Shown: positions 13,378 through 15,678 of the stretch, piece after piece
Position numbering within the stretch: the first letter of the stretch is position 1
Layout of the letters: the number at the start of each line of letters is the position of its first letter
Source of the DNA: JBLMZW01 sp050259035
Lineage (GTDB): Bacteria; Bacillota; Syntrophomonadia; Syntrophomonadales; DTU052
NCBI GenBank assembly: GCA_050259035.1
Contig: JBLMZW010000116.1
Location: forward strand, 1-15,678
Length of the DNA: 15,678 bases
Reading direction: 5' to 3'
Made by a program: the position numbers and the translations under genes
The notes under the pieces: model-generated
Database searches by the model: none
Told to the model about the DNA's origin: nothing
The model's input: the letters and a program-made list of their open reading frames with translations, nothing else

Positions 13378-15468
13378 ATGGATGAGGGTTATCCCAAATT
13401 ACGAAACATCGGCATCATGGCTCACATTGATGCTGGAAAAACCACTACTACCGAACGCATCCTTTTTTATACCGGTAGAGTACACCGGATGGGAGAAGTG
13501 GACAAGGGTACCGCAACCATGGACTGGATGGTTCAAGAGCAGGAGAGAGGTATAACAATTACCTCTGCTGCCACTACCTGTGCCTGGAAAGATTATGTTA
13601 TTAATATTATTGATACGCCCGGGCACGTGGACTTCACAGTTGAAGTAGAACGCTCATTAAGAGTCCTGGATGGAGCCATAGCCATATTTTGTGGAGTGGC
13701 TGGGGTTCAGCCTCAGTCGGAGACAGTCTGGAGACAGGCTAACAAATATAAGGTTCCACGCATTGCCTTTATTAACAAAATGGACAGAATTGGAGCCGAT
13801 TTTTATCGAGCTTTGGCAATGATCAACCGGGATTTAGGGAACAAAGCTGTAGCTATTCAGCTTCCTTTGGGGGTAGAAGACGACTTCCGGGGATGCTATG
13901 ATCTTATAAAACTGAAAACTTACACTTATCGCGATGAACTGGGGTTAGAGATTGAAGAACGAGACCTCACCGAAAACGAACTAGAATTCGTAACCCAATG
14001 GCGAGGTGAGTTGATCGAGAGACTTGCGGAACTTGACGACCAGATACTTGATCTTTATCTGGAAGGTCGTCCTGTAGACGAAGATTTGATTAAATCAGTC
14101 CTGAGGAGATTAACCCTCAAGAATGAATTGGTGCCAGTATTATGTGGATCCTCGTTTAAGAACAAAGGAGTGCAACTTCTTCTGGATGCAGTAATAGATT
14201 ACTTGCCCTCACCGGCAGAGGTTTCAGCTGTGACCGGAGTCGATATGACTTCCAATGAGGAAATAATACTGGGAAAAACCGTTGATCAACCACTGAGTGC
14301 ACTGGCTTTCAAGATAGCTGTTGATCCTTACGTTGGTAAACTTACTTACCTTAGAATTTACTCCGGCAGCATTAAAGCTGGCAGCGCCATTTACAACGCT
14401 CGGCGTAAGAGAAAAGAGAGGATCAGCCGCATTTTGAGAATGCATGCCAATCACCGTGAGGAGGTTGAAACCGCCTATGCGGGTGATATTATTGCCGCTG
14501 TAGGGTTAAAGGAAACAATAACGGGTGATACCCTATGTGACGAAAACAAGCCGTTATTGCTGGAGGCCATGACTTTTCCTGAACCAGTAATTTCGGTGGC
14601 CATTGAGCCCTGTAGTAAAGATGATGAGGATAAAATCGGGGAAGCCTTAAAGCGTCTGGGTGAAGAGGATCCCACCTTTAAGACTCACGTGGACCCTGAA
14701 AGCGGTCAAACAGTTATCTCAGGAATGGGAGAATTACATCTGGAGATTGTTGTTGACCGTTTGTTACGCGAATTTAAAGTTAATGCCAATATAGGGAAAA
14801 CCCAGGTGGCCTATAAAGAGACTATCAGGGAAAAGATCAAGGCAGAAGGCAAATTTATTCGCCAAACGGGCGGAAGAGGCCAATATGGGCATGTAGTTTT
14901 TTACGTGGAACCGTTGGCTGAAGGTGAAGGATTCCGGTTTATTGATGAGACTAACCAGGGGGTGATTCCGCGAGAGTTTATTCCCGCTATTGAAGGCGGT
15001 GTTCGCGAGGCATTACAAGCCGGCATTCTAGCCGGTTATCCAGTTGTAGATATGAAGGTTAGTTTGATTGGAGGCTCCTTTCACGAGGTCGATTCTAACG
15101 AAGTTTCATTCAAAATGGCTGCTTCACTGGGAATCAAAGAGGCTCTAACTCAGGCCAGCCCATGTCTGTTGGAACCGGTAATGGATGTTGAAATCGTAGC
15201 CCCTGATGAGTATACAGGAGATGTAATAGCCGATCTTAACGCAAGACGAGGTAGAATTACTGGAATGGAGGAAGAAAAGGGTCTTAGAACGATACGTTCG
15301 CAGGTGCCATTAGCCGAGATGTTTGGATACGCTACGGATTTACGTTCCGCGACCCAGGGAAGAGGAACCTTTACGATGCAGTTCTCTTGTTATGAGGAAT
15401 TACCCGATTACCGGGCCAAAGAGATTATAGCCAAAAGGTATGGCTTATCGATCGAAACTAGAATCTGA
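13378..15468 (+). CDS. fusA: Elongation factor G
   Basis: EF-G is the GTPase that drives tRNA-mRNA translocation and, with RRF, ribosome recycling. The 696-residue length is normal. The G domain shows AHIDAGKTT at 15-23, RGITI at 57-61, DTPGHVD at 79-85 and NKMD at 133-136. Domain III includes SGMGELHLEIVVDRLLREFKV. Domain IV includes GGRGQYGHVVFYVEP and the tip loop GGSFHEVDS with its conserved His. Domain V ends PLAEMFGYATDLRSATQGRGTFTMQF. The ATG at 13378 has only a modest Shine-Dalgarno (GGTGGGAG), weaker than its neighbours. The position after rpsG and before tuf supports the housekeeping EF-G over an EF-G2 paralogue. Confidence 0.97.
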   Translation: MDEGYPKLRNIGIMAHIDAGKTTTTERILFYTGRVHRMGEVDKGTATMDWMVQEQERGITITSAATTCAWKDYVINIIDTPGHVDFTVEVERSLRVLDGAIAIFCGVAGVQPQSETVWRQANKYKVPRIAFINKMDRIGADFYRALAMINRDLGNKAVAIQLPLGVEDDFRGCYDLIKLKTYTYRDELGLEIEERDLTENELEFVTQWRGELIERLAELDDQILDLYLEGRPVDEDLIKSVLRRLTLKNELVPVLCGSSFKNKGVQLLLDAVIDYLPSPAEVSAVTGVDMTSNEEIILGKTVDQPLSALAFKIAVDPYVGKLTYLRIYSGSIKAGSAIYNARRKRKERISRILRMHANHREEVETAYAGDIIAAVGLKETITGDTLCDENKPLLLEAMTFPEPVISVAIEPCSKDDEDKIGEALKRLGEEDPTFKTHVDPESGQTVISGMGELHLEIVVDRLLREFKVNANIGKTQVAYKETIREKIKAEGKFIRQTGGRGQYGHVVFYVEPLAEGEGFRFIDETNQGVIPREFIPAIEGGVREALQAGILAGYPVVDMKVSLIGGSFHEVDSNEVSFKMAASLGIKEALTQASPCLLEPVMDVEIVAPDEYTGDVIADLNARRGRITGMEEEKGLRTIRSQVPLAEMFGYATDLRSATQGRGTFTMQFSCYEELPDYRAKEIIAKRYGLSIETRI

Positions 15469-15485
15469 AAGGAGAAAGGTGAAGA

Positions 15486-15678
15486 ATGGCAAAGCAGAAA
15501 TTTGAGAGGACCAAGCCGCACGTAAACATAGGGACAATAGGGCACGTAGACCATGGCAAGACGACGCTGACGGCCGCGATAACATTCTGTTTGGCTAAGG
15601 AAGGGAAAGCGAAAGCAACATCCTATGAGGAAATAGATAAGGCACCGGAAGAAAAAGAAAGAGGAATAACCATCAACA
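15486..15678 (+). CDS. tuf: Elongation factor Tu, 5' portion (cut by window end)
   Basis: This is the start of an EF-Tu gene, 17 bases after fusA, with AAAGGAG at about 15468-15474 and AAAGGTG closer to the ATG at 15486. The 64 visible codons begin MAKQKFERTKPHVNIG and include the P-loop GHVDHGKT at 19-26 and ERGITIN at the end. From codon 25 on, the DNA is identical to the window's first 121 bases, so this and the left copy are either two near-identical tuf genes or one gene shown twice. Confidence 0.97.
   Translation, partial: MAKQKFERTKPHVNIGTIGHVDHGKTTLTAAITFCLAKEGKAKATSYEEIDKAPEEKERGITIN
15558..15678 (+). repeat. Terminal direct repeat, right copy (within tuf)
   Basis: Identical over 121 bases to 1-121. 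The identity runs to the very end of the window, so its true length may be greater. Beyond its left edge (before 15558) the left copy has no sequence to compare. Confidence 0.95.

Noticed and set aside
1..15678. Circular plasmid or phage genome, from the matching ends
   Set aside because: The content is purely chromosomal housekeeping genes with no replication, mobilisation or phage functions, and the matching ends lie inside tuf, a commonly duplicated gene.

Overview
This window is a bacterial ribosomal-protein and RNA-polymerase gene cluster from a low-to-moderate GC, Gram-positive anaerobe. The most likely source is the Clostridia (Peptococcaceae / Desulfotomaculum / Syntrophomonas-type lineages). 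That placement rests on gene order, a Firmicutes-type L10 leader, an L7Ae-like YbxF/RplGB gene after rpoC, strong AGGAGG Shine-Dalgarno sites, many TTG/GTG starts, a C+ L33 and a cysteine-rich insert in EF-Tu. Genus cannot be settled by eye. All confidently called genes are on the + strand.

Layout: tuf (3' part, 1-1134) - terminator-like hairpin and promoter - rpmG - secE - nusG - rplK - [L1-site leader] - rplA - [L10 attenuator leader] - rplJ - rplL - terminator - three 102-bp palindromic repeats - AT-rich dyads, promoter and leader - rpoB - rpoC - promoter and twin hairpins - rplGB/ybxF-like - rpsL - rpsG - fusA - tuf (5' part, 15486-15678). The products are the two translation GTPases (EF-Tu, EF-G), ribosomal proteins L33, L11, L1, L10, L7/L12, S12 and S7, an L7Ae-family RNA-binding protein, the SecE translocon subunit, NusG, and the beta and beta' subunits of RNA polymerase. 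Together they make and couple the transcription and translation machinery.

Regulation can be read in several gaps. An rRNA-like L1 site abuts the rplA Shine-Dalgarno. A Firmicutes L10-type leader with mutually exclusive antiterminator and terminator precedes rplJ. A strong intrinsic terminator follows rplL. Three promoter candidates (before rpmG, rpoB and rplGB) share TTGAC- and an extended -10 TGATA-.

The first 121 bases (1-121) are identical to the last 121 (15558-15678), both inside tuf. The simplest reading is that the sequence is a loop in an assembly graph closed through two near-identical tuf genes flanking the cluster; it should not be taken as a real circular element.

I see no undescribed multi-gene system here. 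The least explained DNA is the 4679-4970 repeat array between rplL and rpoB (82-bp palindrome plus 20-bp linker, three times, with one compensatory base-pair change), followed by the paired hairpins upstream of the L7Ae-like gene.
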